In this document: positions 49,579-59,353 of the stretch, one piece after another
How the letters are laid out: each line of letters starts with the position of its first letter
Position numbering within the stretch: the stretch's first letter is position 1
Assembly (NCBI GenBank): GCA_027532905.1
Contig: JAPZUA010000001.1
Coordinates: 1,547,950-1,611,949 of the forward strand
Length of the DNA stretch: 64,000 bases
Direction: 5' to 3'
Origin: Magnetospirillum sp.
Lineage (GTDB): Bacteria; Pseudomonadota; Alphaproteobacteria; CACIAM-22H2
Translations under genes and position numbers: made by a program
The notes under the pieces: model-generated
What the model saw: the letters and a program-made list of their open reading frames with translations, nothing else
Database searches by the model: none
What the model was told of the DNA's origin: nothing

Positions 49579-52500
49579 ATGAAGCTGGATCGTCGCACCT
49601 GTTCTGCCGGGAAGTCGCGCCGCCTGCAGCGGCGTCGAGCAGCTGCGCGCATGGGCTGGCCGCTCGCATTGGCGGTCGGCTTTTCGGTGCCGGGCCTGGC
49701 GCAGACCCTGCCGCAAGGCGGCAACGTGGTCGGCGGTGCCGGCACGATCACGCAGACCGCCCCCAACCAACTCACGATCAACCAGGCATCGCAGAATCTC
49801 GCCATCGATTGGCAGAGCTTTTCGATCGGCGCCAACAACATCGTGCGCTTCGTGCAGCCGAGCACCAGTGCGGTCGCCCTCAATCGCGTGCTGAACGGCG
49901 ATCCGTCGCAGATCTACGGCCAGATCGAGGCCAACGGCCAAGTGGTGATCATGAGCCCGAACGGCATCGTGTTCGGGCCGAACAGCCGTATCGACGTGAA
50001 CGCGCTGGTCGCCACCACGGCCAATATCAGCACGCTCGATTTCATGGCCGGCAAGCTCTTGTTCGACCAGGCTTCGAGCGACGCGAATGCGCGCGTGGTC
50101 AACCAAGGCATCATCTCGGTTGCACAAGGCGGCTTTGCCGTGCTGGCGGCGGCCAACGTATCGAACCAGGGCCAGATCATCGCCAATGGCGGCACGGTGG
50201 TGCTCGGCGGCACCAAGACGTTTGCCATCGATTTCCACGGCGACGGGCTTCTGAAATTTGCCGCGACCGGCGTGGTCGATCAGAAGCCCACGGGTGCCGA
50301 CGCGCTCGTCGAAAACTCGGGCAGCATCGAAGCCAACGGGGGCCGCGTGCTGCTGACGGCGCGTGCCGCGCGCAGCGTGCTCGACAATGTCATCAACACG
50401 ACGGGCATCGTCGTCGCCAGGACGGCCTCGCTCGTGAACGGCGAGATCGTCATCGACGGCGGCGACAGCGGCATCGTGCATGTGGCGGGCACGCTTGATG
50501 CCTCGGGTGCGGCGGCGGGCGAAAGCGGCGGTACCGTCAAGGTGCTCGGCGAAAAAGTCGGCCTGTTCGAAAATGCGCGCATCGACGCCTCGGGCACTGT
50601 CGGCGGCGGTACTGTGCTCGTCGGCGGCAACTACCAGGGCATGGGCCCCGAGGCCAACGCGCAATATCTCTACATGGATGCGCGCGCGGTCATCGATGCG
50701 AGCAGTGCGTCCGGCGACGGCGGGCGCGTGATTCTGTGGTCGGATCTTGCCACGCGCAATGCAGGCCACATCAACGTGGCGGGTGCGCGCAACGGCGGCT
50801 TCATCGAAGTGTCGTCGAAGGGCTTCCTTGATTTCCGCGGCACGGTGAATTTGCGCGGGCTCACGGGCCGCGCGGGCGAATTGCTGCTCGATCCGACCGA
50901 CATTACGATCTCGTCGTCTTCCAGCAGCGGCGACATGTCGGGCGTTTCGCCGTTCGTCGGCTCGAACGCGAGTTCCAATTTGGACGTCGCCGTTCTCAAC
51001 GCTGCACTCGCTGGCGGCGACGTGACCGTGACCACGGCTTCGGCCGGCGCAGGCACGGGCAATATCGACGTTACCGCCACCATCGCGAACAGCGTCGCGG
51101 GCCGGACTCTGACCTTGCGCGCAGACGGCGCGATCACGGTCGGTACCGGCGGCTACATCAGCAGCGGTGGCTATCTTTTCAACGTTTCGCTGCGCGCGGC
51201 CGGGAACATCACTGTCGGCGGGACCGGGATTGTCACAAGCGGCGGCAACCTCACGACCGAAAGTGCCGGCGGTGGCGGCCAGGCCGGCGGCAATTTCGTA
51301 AGCACCGCAAACATCAATGCGGGCACGGGCAACGTGACGCTGGCGCATGCCGGCACCATTTCCATCGACGCCGCGATCAACACCACCGGCCAATTGTCGA
51401 TCAACGCCGGCGGCGCCACGACCCAGACAGCTGCGATTACGGGTCCGGCCTCTCTGGTGATCGGCGGCACCGGCGCCGTGACGCTCGCCAACGCGGGCAA
51501 CTCGTTTTCGAACATCACGCTGAGCCGGACGGGTACTTCCGCCAATGTCAGCATCGTCAACGCGATCAGCGGCAATTTCCAGACCTCGACGCTCGGCTCC
51601 GGCACCTTCACCTACAGCAGCGCCACAGCTGGTTTCCTGCAAAGCGGCGGCATCACGCAGGATGCCAGCGGCGGTGCGGTGTCGATTTCCGGCGGCACCG
51701 GCACCGTCACGCTGAGCCAGGCCAACAGTTTCTCCGGTCCTGTGACCGTTACCGGCGATACGATCACGGTGTCGGCCGCGCAGACCGCAACGGGCACCGG
51801 CTCGCTGTCGCTGGCTGCAACGCGCAACGTTGCGATCAGCGCGAACCTGACCACGGCAGGCGGCGACATTTTGATCACGGGCAACGTGGCGTCCTGGGCG
51901 CCGGCCTACGAGACAAACACGCCCGTTTTCGGCACGGCGTCGGGGACTTTCGACGGCGTCCAGGTCAATGCGGGCGTGTCCATCAATGCCGGCGGCGGCG
52001 ATATCGCCATTGCCGGCAAGGGCGGCGACACGGGCGCCAACCAGCACGGCGTCAGGATTTATGCCGCCGCCGCAACCCCGACGACGATTTCGACAACTGG
52101 CGCGGGCACGATCACGCTCTTTGGGCATGGCGGCCTTTCGTCCGGCGTTGCGGGCGGCGGCTTGGGCGGCTCGCATGGCGGGTTTCGCTTCGACGGCGAT
52201 GCGACTGGTGTGGTCGACGTTTCGACCGCGAACGGCAACATCAAGATGGTCGGCACGGGCGGCGGGACCGGCGTCTCGTCGGACAACAACGGCGGCGGCG
52301 TGTTTTTCCACACGAAAGTCCGCGCGACGGGGTCCGGCTCCATCGACATCGCGGGCACGCCCGGCGTCGGGGCGAGCGCGGGGCTTGCCGCCATCCTTTC
52401 GCAGACTGAAATTTCGACGGTCTCCGGCAACATCGCGCTGACCGGGACGGGTGGTACAGCTTACGTCAACGACGCCGCTTTCGCCGGTTCCTCAAAGGGG

Positions 52501-55500
52501 CTTTGGCTTACCGGTGCGACCGTCAAGACGACCGGCTCAGGCAACATCACGCTGCGCGGAATCGCGGGAACCGAGGGTCCTGGGATCCTCATTTCGAATG
52601 CCAGCGGGACGGTCACGCTCGGCGACGCGGCGATGACCGGCAATTTGACCATCCAAGCGAATTCACTGACCTACACCGGCGCCAACACGATCTTGCATCA
52701 GTCGGGCACCGGCACATTGACCTTCCGCACCGACACGGCGCCGACGAACCTCGTGTTCTACGGCTCCGGCGGGGGCCTACAGCTGACCTCGACCATCGTC
52801 AACGCGTTCGCCGGCAATTTCGCCACGCTTGCGATCGGCGACGCGTCGCAGACAGGCACCATCACGACCGGGGCCGCCTTTACGGCAGCGAGCGGCCAGT
52901 CGCTGTCGCTCACGACCGGCGGAAATCTGACCGTCAACTACGCGCTGACGACTGCCGGGGCCGGCGCCATATCGCTCACATCCGCCAAGGGCATTGCACT
53001 GCTCGGAAACGTGACGACGGCGGGCGGCGACATCGTGATGATGGGCGGCAATGTCGGGCCGTGGACCAGTCCCTTCACCAACCCGACGCCGACCTTCGGT
53101 GCGGCGACGGGCACTTTTGTCGGCGTTGCCATCGGCGCGGCGATTCAGGTGACGGCCGGCGCCAACGGCAATATCGCGATTGCCGGTCGCGGCGGCGACA
53201 CGGGCGGCAGCCAATACGGAATCCAGATGTATTCCGGTGCGACCGTTTCGACCAGCGGGACGGGCGCGATCAACATGGTCGGCCGCGGCGGCGGGAACGG
53301 CGACGGCATGGCGATCGACGGGGCCACGGTCTCTTCGACCGGCTCGGGGGCGATCCAAATGGTCGCGATCCCGGGCACGACCACCGGCGGCGGCTTCCTG
53401 TTTTCAGGCGCTGTGACGCTCGGCAACGCGGCTTATACCGGCAATCTGACGCTGCGCAGCGACGGGGCCATCGCCGGTACGGCGTCCGTGGCGCTTCCGC
53501 ACCAAGCCGGGACGGGCAATTTCACGGTTCGAACCCATACCGATGCGACCCCGATTTTCGCGGCAACCGCGGGTGCAGGGCTCGAGTTCGCGTCCGACCT
53601 TCTTTCGGCCGCTTCGTCCTATGGCGGGATCGTCGTCGGCTCCCCGACGCAATCCGGCACCATCACGATGGGCGCCCACACGCTCGCCAACCAGTTCACG
53701 GTGGTTGGCGGCACTGCGGCGATCTCGATCGCCGGTGCCGTCGCGTTGAGCACGCATACGCTGTCGCTCGAATCCGGCGGCACGGTCACGCAATCTGCCG
53801 CGATCACCGGCACCAACGGCAATCTGGCCCTGGGCGGTACCGGCAGCGGCGCTGTCACGCTCACGAACGGCGGCAACAGTTTCGGCATGCTGTCGCTGGC
53901 GCGGACCGGCAGCACCGGCAGCGTTGCCGTATCCACGACTGCAGCGTTGGACCTGGCGAGTTCGGCCATCGGCACGGGCACGCTCGCGGTAACGAGCGGT
54001 TCGGGAATTTCGCAGTCTGGCAGCCTCACGCAAAGCGCGGGCGGCGGCAGCGTGACATTCGACGGCGGTTCGGGCACGGTCGGCCTGTCGGCCGCGAATA
54101 CGTTCACCGGCGATTTCGCCGCGACCGGATCGACCGTCGTCGTCAGCGCGGTGCAGACTTTGGCGCGCGTCGGGAGCCAGAATTTCGATCTGACAGGCAC
54201 AAGCGGCAACGTTCTGATCCAGGCAAACGTCGCGAAAACCAATACCGGCGGCGCCGCCATGTCCATCGCCGCGTTCGAAACGGCTTGGTTCGACAATGCC
54301 GGATTGTCGTCCAACGGCGGCGCCATAACGATCTGGGGCAACGCGCCAGGCGGCAGCAATTCCGCCGGCTCATCGGCGGGCACGGCGTGGGGCGTGCGAA
54401 TCGACGGGGCTTCGGCCGTGGTTTCCGCCGGTGCGGGCGCGATCAGCATCGTCGGAAAAGGCTCGACCGACGCCGGCTCCGGGCAGCACGGGATCGCGAT
54501 GATCAACGGCGGCTCGGTTCAAACGACGACGGGAGCCATTGCGATGCAAGGGCGGGGCGGCGACGGAACCGCGACCGGCCAGCTCGGCATCGTGCTGCAG
54601 AACAGCACAGTCCAATCCTCGTCCGGCACTGTGACGTTGACGGGCTGGGGCGGCGCCAACAGTTCTTCGGATGCCCACGGCATCTATGTCGATGCGGGCG
54701 GGTCGGTTGCATCCGCGACCGGGAACGTGACGCTCAACGGCACGGCGCCGACTGCAACGGCCGTCTATCTCTTCGGCGGCAGCGTTTCGACCGGCGGCAG
54801 CGGCACGCTGACGCTGCAGGGCTCGGCCCTGTCGGGGACGGGCATCGAAGGCGGAACGGGTTCGACGATCACGGCCGGGACGGGCACTTTGACGCTGGTG
54901 TCCGACCGCGACGTGTCGATCGCGAACACGTTGCTGACGACGGGCGGCGCGCTCGACGTCACCGCGACGGGCTCCATCAATCTCAGCAACGCCAGCAATT
55001 CGATCGGCGGGAATACGACCATCAACGCCACGGGATCGACTAGCAACGTCAATTTCCGTAACACAGCGGCGAACCAAAATCTCAACGTTTCATCGACTGG
55101 GTATCTCGACCTTTACGATCTGAGCGTGACCGGGGACTTGACGGCATCGGCCGTCGGCGCTCTCACCGTCAACACGTCGTTCGCCATGGCCGCGGGCAGG
55201 CAGGTCGCGCTGACCGCGACAGGCGTCATGAGCACCATCGAGATTTCCGGCAACGTCACGCTGTCGAACGGCAATTTCAGCGCAATTTCGGACCGTGGTA
55301 TTGCCGTAACCGCGAATATCGCGACGAATGGCGGCGACATCGTGATGTACGGCCATGCGCCGGGCGGCGACGTGAATGTCGGGACGGCGACCGGCGGTTT
55401 CCACGGCGTACGCATCGACGGCGCCATCACCGTCGATGCCGGCGGCGGCAATATCGACATTCGCGGCCGTGGCGGCAATTCGGGTTCGTTCCACGGCGTG

Positions 55501-58365
55501 ACGATCCGCAACGGCGCGGGCGTGCTCACATCCGGCATCGGCACGCTGGACATTATGGGGCATGGCGGCACCGCACCCGGCGGCGGCAGTGCCGGTGTCG
55601 AGTTCTATGCGGGTAGCGCCTATGCCCAGACGCAGAACGGCGCTTTGACCGTCAGCGGCTATGGCAGCACCGGCGGCGGCAACAACAATTCGGGCGTGGC
55701 CCTGGCCACAGGCCAAATCCGCGCGACGGGGGCGGGTGCGGTCGATGTCTCCGGTGCGGGCGGTGCCGGCGGCAGTTTCGGCGTGAGCGTGCAGGGCGGC
55801 GGTACAACCCTGATCTCGACCACCGACGGCAATCTCACGGTCATCGGCAATGGCGGCCTCGGCAGCGGCGGCGGCTTCGAAAGCTGGGGCGTCAATGTCG
55901 CGGGCCAGTCCGGCCTCGGCGCCATCCAATCCACGGGGACCGGCAACGTCTCCGTGACCGGAACGGCGGGTGCGACCAGCGGCAATGGGCGCTACGGCGT
56001 GATGATCGGCACCGGCGGCAGCATCGTCGCGACCAGTGCCGCTGGCGGCACGCTTAGCGTCACCGGCACCGGCGGCCCGGGAACGGGCACGAACAACCAC
56101 GGCATTTACCTGACCGGTGCGGGTGCGACGATCTGGGGGACCGGTTTCAATGTGACGTTGACCGGCACGGGCGGCACTGGCGCGACAAGCGGCGACGGCA
56201 TCCGCTTCGACAGCGGCGCCAACACGCATTCGGACGACGGCCAACTGACCATGACCGGCGTCGGCACGGGCAGCGGCTTCGGCATTGCCGCAACCGGCAC
56301 CAGTTCGACGATCGGCGACCCCGCCTCGGCCGGCAATATCAATATCATCGCCGATACGGTGTCGATGAGCGCGGCGACGCTCGGCATCGAAACCGACGGG
56401 CAAGTTCTGATCCGGCCCGTCAATTCGGGCACCACGATCGGCATCGGCGGCGGTGCGGGCACGCAGCAATTGCCCAGCGACATGAGTTTCGTCGATGCCG
56501 CCTTGCTCGTCGTCGGCGACCCGACTGCGGGTGCGATCGAGGTCGGTGCGGGCGGCGTCAGTACGGCCACCGGGACGGATTTGGGTTTGCGCGGCGCTTC
56601 GATCGCACTCACCGGCGACGTGACGCTGGGGGCCGTCAGAACGCTCACCCTCTACGCCAACACCAACGGCGTCACCCAGGCGGCCGGCAGTACGATAACG
56701 GCGGCCAATCTGGTGTTGCGCGGGGCCGGCGACTTTGCGGTCAATCGGGCGGGCTCCGGCTACAACAACATCACGAACGTCGCCGCCGACGTGACCGCCG
56801 GATCGGGCTCCGGCGCAATCGTTCTTTATACGGGTGCGGGTGGCGGCTCGAGTTCCAACGCGCTGACCGACGGCGTCGGCACCGTCAACGGCATCTCCAC
56901 GCCGGGCGGGCTCACCTGGGTCGCGCTCAACGGCCTCACGCAGACGGGGGCCGGCGTCATCTCGGTCGGTGGTGTCACGAACCTCACCGCGCAGAACGGC
57001 ACGCTCGACATGTCGGCCGCCCCCAACACGTTCAGCGGCCAGGTCGCCGCCACAAGTGCGGGCGGCGGGTCGATCCTGCTCACGGCGAGCTCGCTTGCGC
57101 TCGGCAGCATCAATTCGGCCGGCAACGTGATTCTGAACGCTACAAGCGGCGGCATTACGCATGGTAGCCCGGTTACGGCGAACGGCAATCTGAATGCGGC
57201 GGCTAATGGCGGCGCGATCGTGCTGTCGAACCACCTGAACGTCGTTGCGGGCTCGGTGTCGCTCGCCACGTCGGGCGGTGCGCACGACATCTCCTGGGAC
57301 CAACTCGGGCCGATGCTAGTCGGCAGCATTTCTTCGAGCGGCCAGCTCGATATCAACATCACCAACGGCGGCATCAGCCAGGTCGGTGCGATCTCGACGG
57401 GCGGTGCGACGAACCTTATCGTCGATACTGGAAATATCGCGCTGACGAACGCCGCCAACGCGTTTGTCGGTCCCATCGTCGCGTCGAACCCGTCCGGCGA
57501 CATTTCGATCGCCAACACGGGCAACACGCTGTTCGGCAATATCGCGTCGAACGGCGTGCTGAACGTGTCGGTCACCGGCGGCACGCTTTCGCAGGTGGGC
57601 AGCACGGCGATCACCACGACGGGCAACGCTACCCTCACGCTCGCGGGCGCCTACGCAATGACGCTGACCGAATCGGGCAACAATGTCGGCGGCAATCTCG
57701 CGCTGTCGGGGAGCACTGGTACGCTCGACGGCATCCTGCTCGGCACCGTGACAGTGACCACCGGTACCTTTGTCGTCAACGGCGTCACGTATACCGCCGC
57801 AGCGCCGCCGCCTACCAACAATACGACGCCAGTGCCCGGTGCGGGCGTGGGTGGCACCACGGTTTCGAGCGCGCTCACCGATGCTGCGCCGATTTCGCAG
57901 ATTCAGGGCGCAGCTGCGCTGCCGCCGCCGCCGGGTGCGACAGCGGTCGTTTCCGATACGGTTGCGTTGCTGACCGGCGGGCCCGGCCCGCTTATTGGCG
58001 GCGGTCCCGGTGCGCCGGCCGGTCCTGGCGGCCAAGCCGAAGGCGGCGAGGGCGGTCCGGCGGTTTCGCCCGTTGGCGTTGTCTCGGCGCCGCCGCCACC
58101 GCCGGCCGCAGCTGGTCCGGGTGCGCCGCCGCCCGCCGCATCGCCGGGCGCGCCGCCGCCGCCTGCCATCGTCGTTTCAGGCGGTCCGCCGCCTGGACCC
58201 GGTGCGCCGCCGCTCGTTCCGACAACGGCACCGCCGCCCGCCGTCACGGCCGTCGGCAATGTCGGCGGGGCGTCTGCGCCCGCAGTGAATGGCGGTGCGG
58301 TGCAGCCGACGACCAGCGCGCCCCAAACCGCCGTCACGTCGCCGTTCCCGTCGATGTCTTTCTAA
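49579..58365 (+). CDS. Giant filamentous haemagglutinin-type exoprotein (TPS-domain, beta-helix repeats)
   Basis: The ATG at 49579 gives about 2,928 aa; a GTG at 49537 would add 14 residues, and neither has a good RBS. An extended basic signal (RRLQRRRAAARMGWPLALAV...GLAQ) precedes the TPS/FHA secretion domain (about 45-290: TINQASQNLAIDWQSFSI, IMSPNGIVFGPNSRIDVNAL). A LLLDPTDITISSSS segment and a very long Gly/Thr/Ser beta-helix region follow, with four related modules between 51850 and 55569. Residues from about 2741 are Pro/Ala/Gly-rich and end in PSMSF. There is no autotransporter barrel and no TpsB gene in the window. Confidence 0.88.
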   Translation: MKLDRRTCSAGKSRRLQRRRAAARMGWPLALAVGFSVPGLAQTLPQGGNVVGGAGTITQTAPNQLTINQASQNLAIDWQSFSIGANNIVRFVQPSTSAVALNRVLNGDPSQIYGQIEANGQVVIMSPNGIVFGPNSRIDVNALVATTANISTLDFMAGKLLFDQASSDANARVVNQGIISVAQGGFAVLAAANVSNQGQIIANGGTVVLGGTKTFAIDFHGDGLLKFAATGVVDQKPTGADALVENSGSIEANGGRVLLTARAARSVLDNVINTTGIVVARTASLVNGEIVIDGGDSGIVHVAGTLDASGAAAGESGGTVKVLGEKVGLFENARIDASGTVGGGTVLVGGNYQGMGPEANAQYLYMDARAVIDASSASGDGGRVILWSDLATRNAGHINVAGARNGGFIEVSSKGFLDFRGTVNLRGLTGRAGELLLDPTDITISSSSSSGDMSGVSPFVGSNASSNLDVAVLNAALAGGDVTVTTASAGAGTGNIDVTATIANSVAGRTLTLRADGAITVGTGGYISSGGYLFNVSLRAAGNITVGGTGIVTSGGNLTTESAGGGGQAGGNFVSTANINAGTGNVTLAHAGTISIDAAINTTGQLSINAGGATTQTAAITGPASLVIGGTGAVTLANAGNSFSNITLSRTGTSANVSIVNAISGNFQTSTLGSGTFTYSSATAGFLQSGGITQDASGGAVSISGGTGTVTLSQANSFSGPVTVTGDTITVSAAQTATGTGSLSLAATRNVAISANLTTAGGDILITGNVASWAPAYETNTPVFGTASGTFDGVQVNAGVSINAGGGDIAIAGKGGDTGANQHGVRIYAAAATPTTISTTGAGTITLFGHGGLSSGVAGGGLGGSHGGFRFDGDATGVVDVSTANGNIKMVGTGGGTGVSSDNNGGGVFFHTKVRATGSGSIDIAGTPGVGASAGLAAILSQTEISTVSGNIALTGTGGTAYVNDAAFAGSSKGLWLTGATVKTTGSGNITLRGIAGTEGPGILISNASGTVTLGDAAMTGNLTIQANSLTYTGANTILHQSGTGTLTFRTDTAPTNLVFYGSGGGLQLTSTIVNAFAGNFATLAIGDASQTGTITTGAAFTAASGQSLSLTTGGNLTVNYALTTAGAGAISLTSAKGIALLGNVTTAGGDIVMMGGNVGPWTSPFTNPTPTFGAATGTFVGVAIGAAIQVTAGANGNIAIAGRGGDTGGSQYGIQMYSGATVSTSGTGAINMVGRGGGNGDGMAIDGATVSSTGSGAIQMVAIPGTTTGGGFLFSGAVTLGNAAYTGNLTLRSDGAIAGTASVALPHQAGTGNFTVRTHTDATPIFAATAGAGLEFASDLLSAASSYGGIVVGSPTQSGTITMGAHTLANQFTVVGGTAAISIAGAVALSTHTLSLESGGTVTQSAAITGTNGNLALGGTGSGAVTLTNGGNSFGMLSLARTGSTGSVAVSTTAALDLASSAIGTGTLAVTSGSGISQSGSLTQSAGGGSVTFDGGSGTVGLSAANTFTGDFAATGSTVVVSAVQTLARVGSQNFDLTGTSGNVLIQANVAKTNTGGAAMSIAAFETAWFDNAGLSSNGGAITIWGNAPGGSNSAGSSAGTAWGVRIDGASAVVSAGAGAISIVGKGSTDAGSGQHGIAMINGGSVQTTTGAIAMQGRGGDGTATGQLGIVLQNSTVQSSSGTVTLTGWGGANSSSDAHGIYVDAGGSVASATGNVTLNGTAPTATAVYLFGGSVSTGGSGTLTLQGSALSGTGIEGGTGSTITAGTGTLTLVSDRDVSIANTLLTTGGALDVTATGSINLSNASNSIGGNTTINATGSTSNVNFRNTAANQNLNVSSTGYLDLYDLSVTGDLTASAVGALTVNTSFAMAAGRQVALTATGVMSTIEISGNVTLSNGNFSAISDRGIAVTANIATNGGDIVMYGHAPGGDVNVGTATGGFHGVRIDGAITVDAGGGNIDIRGRGGNSGSFHGVTIRNGAGVLTSGIGTLDIMGHGGTAPGGGSAGVEFYAGSAYAQTQNGALTVSGYGSTGGGNNNSGVALATGQIRATGAGAVDVSGAGGAGGSFGVSVQGGGTTLISTTDGNLTVIGNGGLGSGGGFESWGVNVAGQSGLGAIQSTGTGNVSVTGTAGATSGNGRYGVMIGTGGSIVATSAAGGTLSVTGTGGPGTGTNNHGIYLTGAGATIWGTGFNVTLTGTGGTGATSGDGIRFDSGANTHSDDGQLTMTGVGTGSGFGIAATGTSSTIGDPASAGNINIIADTVSMSAATLGIETDGQVLIRPVNSGTTIGIGGGAGTQQLPSDMSFVDAALLVVGDPTAGAIEVGAGGVSTATGTDLGLRGASIALTGDVTLGAVRTLTLYANTNGVTQAAGSTITAANLVLRGAGDFAVNRAGSGYNNITNVAADVTAGSGSGAIVLYTGAGGGSSSNALTDGVGTVNGISTPGGLTWVALNGLTQTGAGVISVGGVTNLTAQNGTLDMSAAPNTFSGQVAATSAGGGSILLTASSLALGSINSAGNVILNATSGGITHGSPVTANGNLNAAANGGAIVLSNHLNVVAGSVSLATSGGAHDISWDQLGPMLVGSISSSGQLDINITNGGISQVGAISTGGATNLIVDTGNIALTNAANAFVGPIVASNPSGDISIANTGNTLFGNIASNGVLNVSVTGGTLSQVGSTAITTTGNATLTLAGAYAMTLTESGNNVGGNLALSGSTGTLDGILLGTVTVTTGTFVVNGVTYTAAAPPPTNNTTPVPGAGVGGTTVSSALTDAAPISQIQGAAALPPPPGATAVVSDTVALLTGGPGPLIGGGPGAPAGPGGQAEGGEGGPAVSPVGVVSAPPPPPAAAGPGAPPPAASPGAPPPPAIVVSGGPPPGPGAPPLVPTTAPPPAVTAVGNVGGASAPAVNGGAVQPTTSAPQTAVTSPFPSMSF
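51850..55569 (+). repeat. Four diverged beta-helix modules in the giant exoprotein
   Basis: Related modules occur at about 51850-52134, 53014-53296, 54304-54560 and 55321-55569, each beginning GGDI or GGAI and ending near GHGG or GRGG. Example starts are TTAGGDILITGNVAS, TTAGGDIVMMGGNVG, SSNGGAITIWGNAPGG and ATNGGDIVMYGHAPGG. A preceding module (TQTAAITG...GGTGAVTLANAGNSF at about 51421; TQSAAITG...GAVTLTNGGNSF at about 53788) is also duplicated about 2.4 kb apart, suggesting block duplication. Confidence 0.75.
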
Positions 58366-58383
58366 CCGGGTCTTTCTAGCCGG
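58356..58383. repeat. 14-bp tandem duplication across the stop codons of two convergent genes
   Basis: GTCTTTCTAACCGG (58356-58369) is followed at once by GTCTTTCTAGCCGG (58370-58383), with one mismatch. The first copy contains the TAA stop of the giant exoprotein; the second contains, on the minus strand, the TAG stop of the dppD-like gene. Confidence 0.75.
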
Positions 58384-59353
58384 CGCTCACGCGCGGCCGA
58401 TGGCACTCGGCTTCGTGCCCGGGCGCGAGGGCGGCGATCGGCGGCGAAACGCTGCGGCACATCTCGTCGGCCAAGCGGCAGCGCGGCGCAAAGGCGCAGC
58501 CCGTGGGCATGCGCGACAGATCGGGGGGTGCCCCCGGAATCGCTTCGAGCCGCGTGCCGCGCATCGCCCCATGCACCGTCGAAGCAAGCAGCCCCTGCGG
58601 ATAGGGATGGGCCGTGCGGCGGATCACGTCGGCGGCCGAGCCGCGCTCGACGATGCGGCCGCCATACATCACGGCCATGCGGTCAGAGACTTCGACCGCA
58701 ACGCCGACATCGTGCGTGACGAAAATCACGGCCATGCCGAACTCTTTCTGGAGTTCGCGCAGCAGCAGCAGGATCTGGATCTGCACGGTCGCGTCGAGTG
58801 CCGTCGTCGGCTCGTCGGCGAGCAGCAATTGCGGTTTGCACGCCAGCGCCAACGCGATCATCGCGCGCTGGCGCATGCCGCCGGACATTTCGTGCGGATA
58901 GGCGTCGAGCCGCCGCTTGGCGGACGGGATGCGCACGCGCTCGAGCATTTCAAGCGCGCGGGCGCGCCCGGCCTCGCGGCCCACGTCTTCGTGGCGCATC
59001 ACCGCCTCGGCGATCTGGTCGCCTACCGTGAATACGGGATCGAAGGCCAGCATCGGCTCCTGGAAGATCATCGACACCACGCCGCCGCGATAGCGGCGAA
59101 GTGCGCGCTCGTCCATCGCGAGCACGTCGTGGCCCGCGACCGTGACCTTGCCGGAGAGCGTCGTGCGCGACGCAGGCAGAAGACGCAGTAAGGCTTTGAG
59201 CGTGACCGATTTGCCCGAGCCGGACTCGCCGAGCAACCCCAGCACTTCGCCGGGTTGGAGCGCGAAATCGACGCCGTTGACCGCATGCACCGTGCGGTCG
59301 GCCGATTTGAACAGCACGCGCAAACCTTCGACGGAAACCAGCGGCGCGGTCAT
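58376..59353 (-). CDS. Peptide/nickel-type ABC transporter ATPase, DppD-like
   Basis: The 325-aa protein has Walker A GESGSGKSVT, Q-loop FQEPMLAFDP, signature MSGGMRQRAMIA, Walker B LLLADEPTTALD and switch His in VTHDVG. The C-terminal oligopeptide-type extension PTGCAFAPRCRLADEMC has the usual cysteines, often an Fe-S site in this group. The start ATG overlaps the dppF-like stop (ATGA). With the partner ATPase it powers a two-permease importer encoded upstream. Peptide versus nickel or other substrate cannot be fixed from this subunit. Confidence 0.93.
   Translation of the reverse strand: MTAPLVSVEGLRVLFKSADRTVHAVNGVDFALQPGEVLGLLGESGSGKSVTLKALLRLLPASRTTLSGKVTVAGHDVLAMDERALRRYRGGVVSMIFQEPMLAFDPVFTVGDQIAEAVMRHEDVGREAGRARALEMLERVRIPSAKRRLDAYPHEMSGGMRQRAMIALALACKPQLLLADEPTTALDATVQIQILLLLRELQKEFGMAVIFVTHDVGVAVEVSDRMAVMYGGRIVERGSAADVIRRTAHPYPQGLLASTVHGAMRGTRLEAIPGAPPDLSRMPTGCAFAPRCRLADEMCRSVSPPIAALAPGHEAECHRPRVSAG

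Noticed and set aside
55090-57303. 737-codon minus-strand frame opposite the exoprotein
   Set aside because: Low-complexity Arg/Ala/Asp translation that mirrors Gly/Thr-rich coding on the plus strand.
57799-58365. Autotransporter beta-barrel or toxin domain at the exoprotein C-terminus
   Set aside because: The segment is Pro/Ala/Gly low-complexity sequence without alternating hydrophobic strands or a terminal aromatic.
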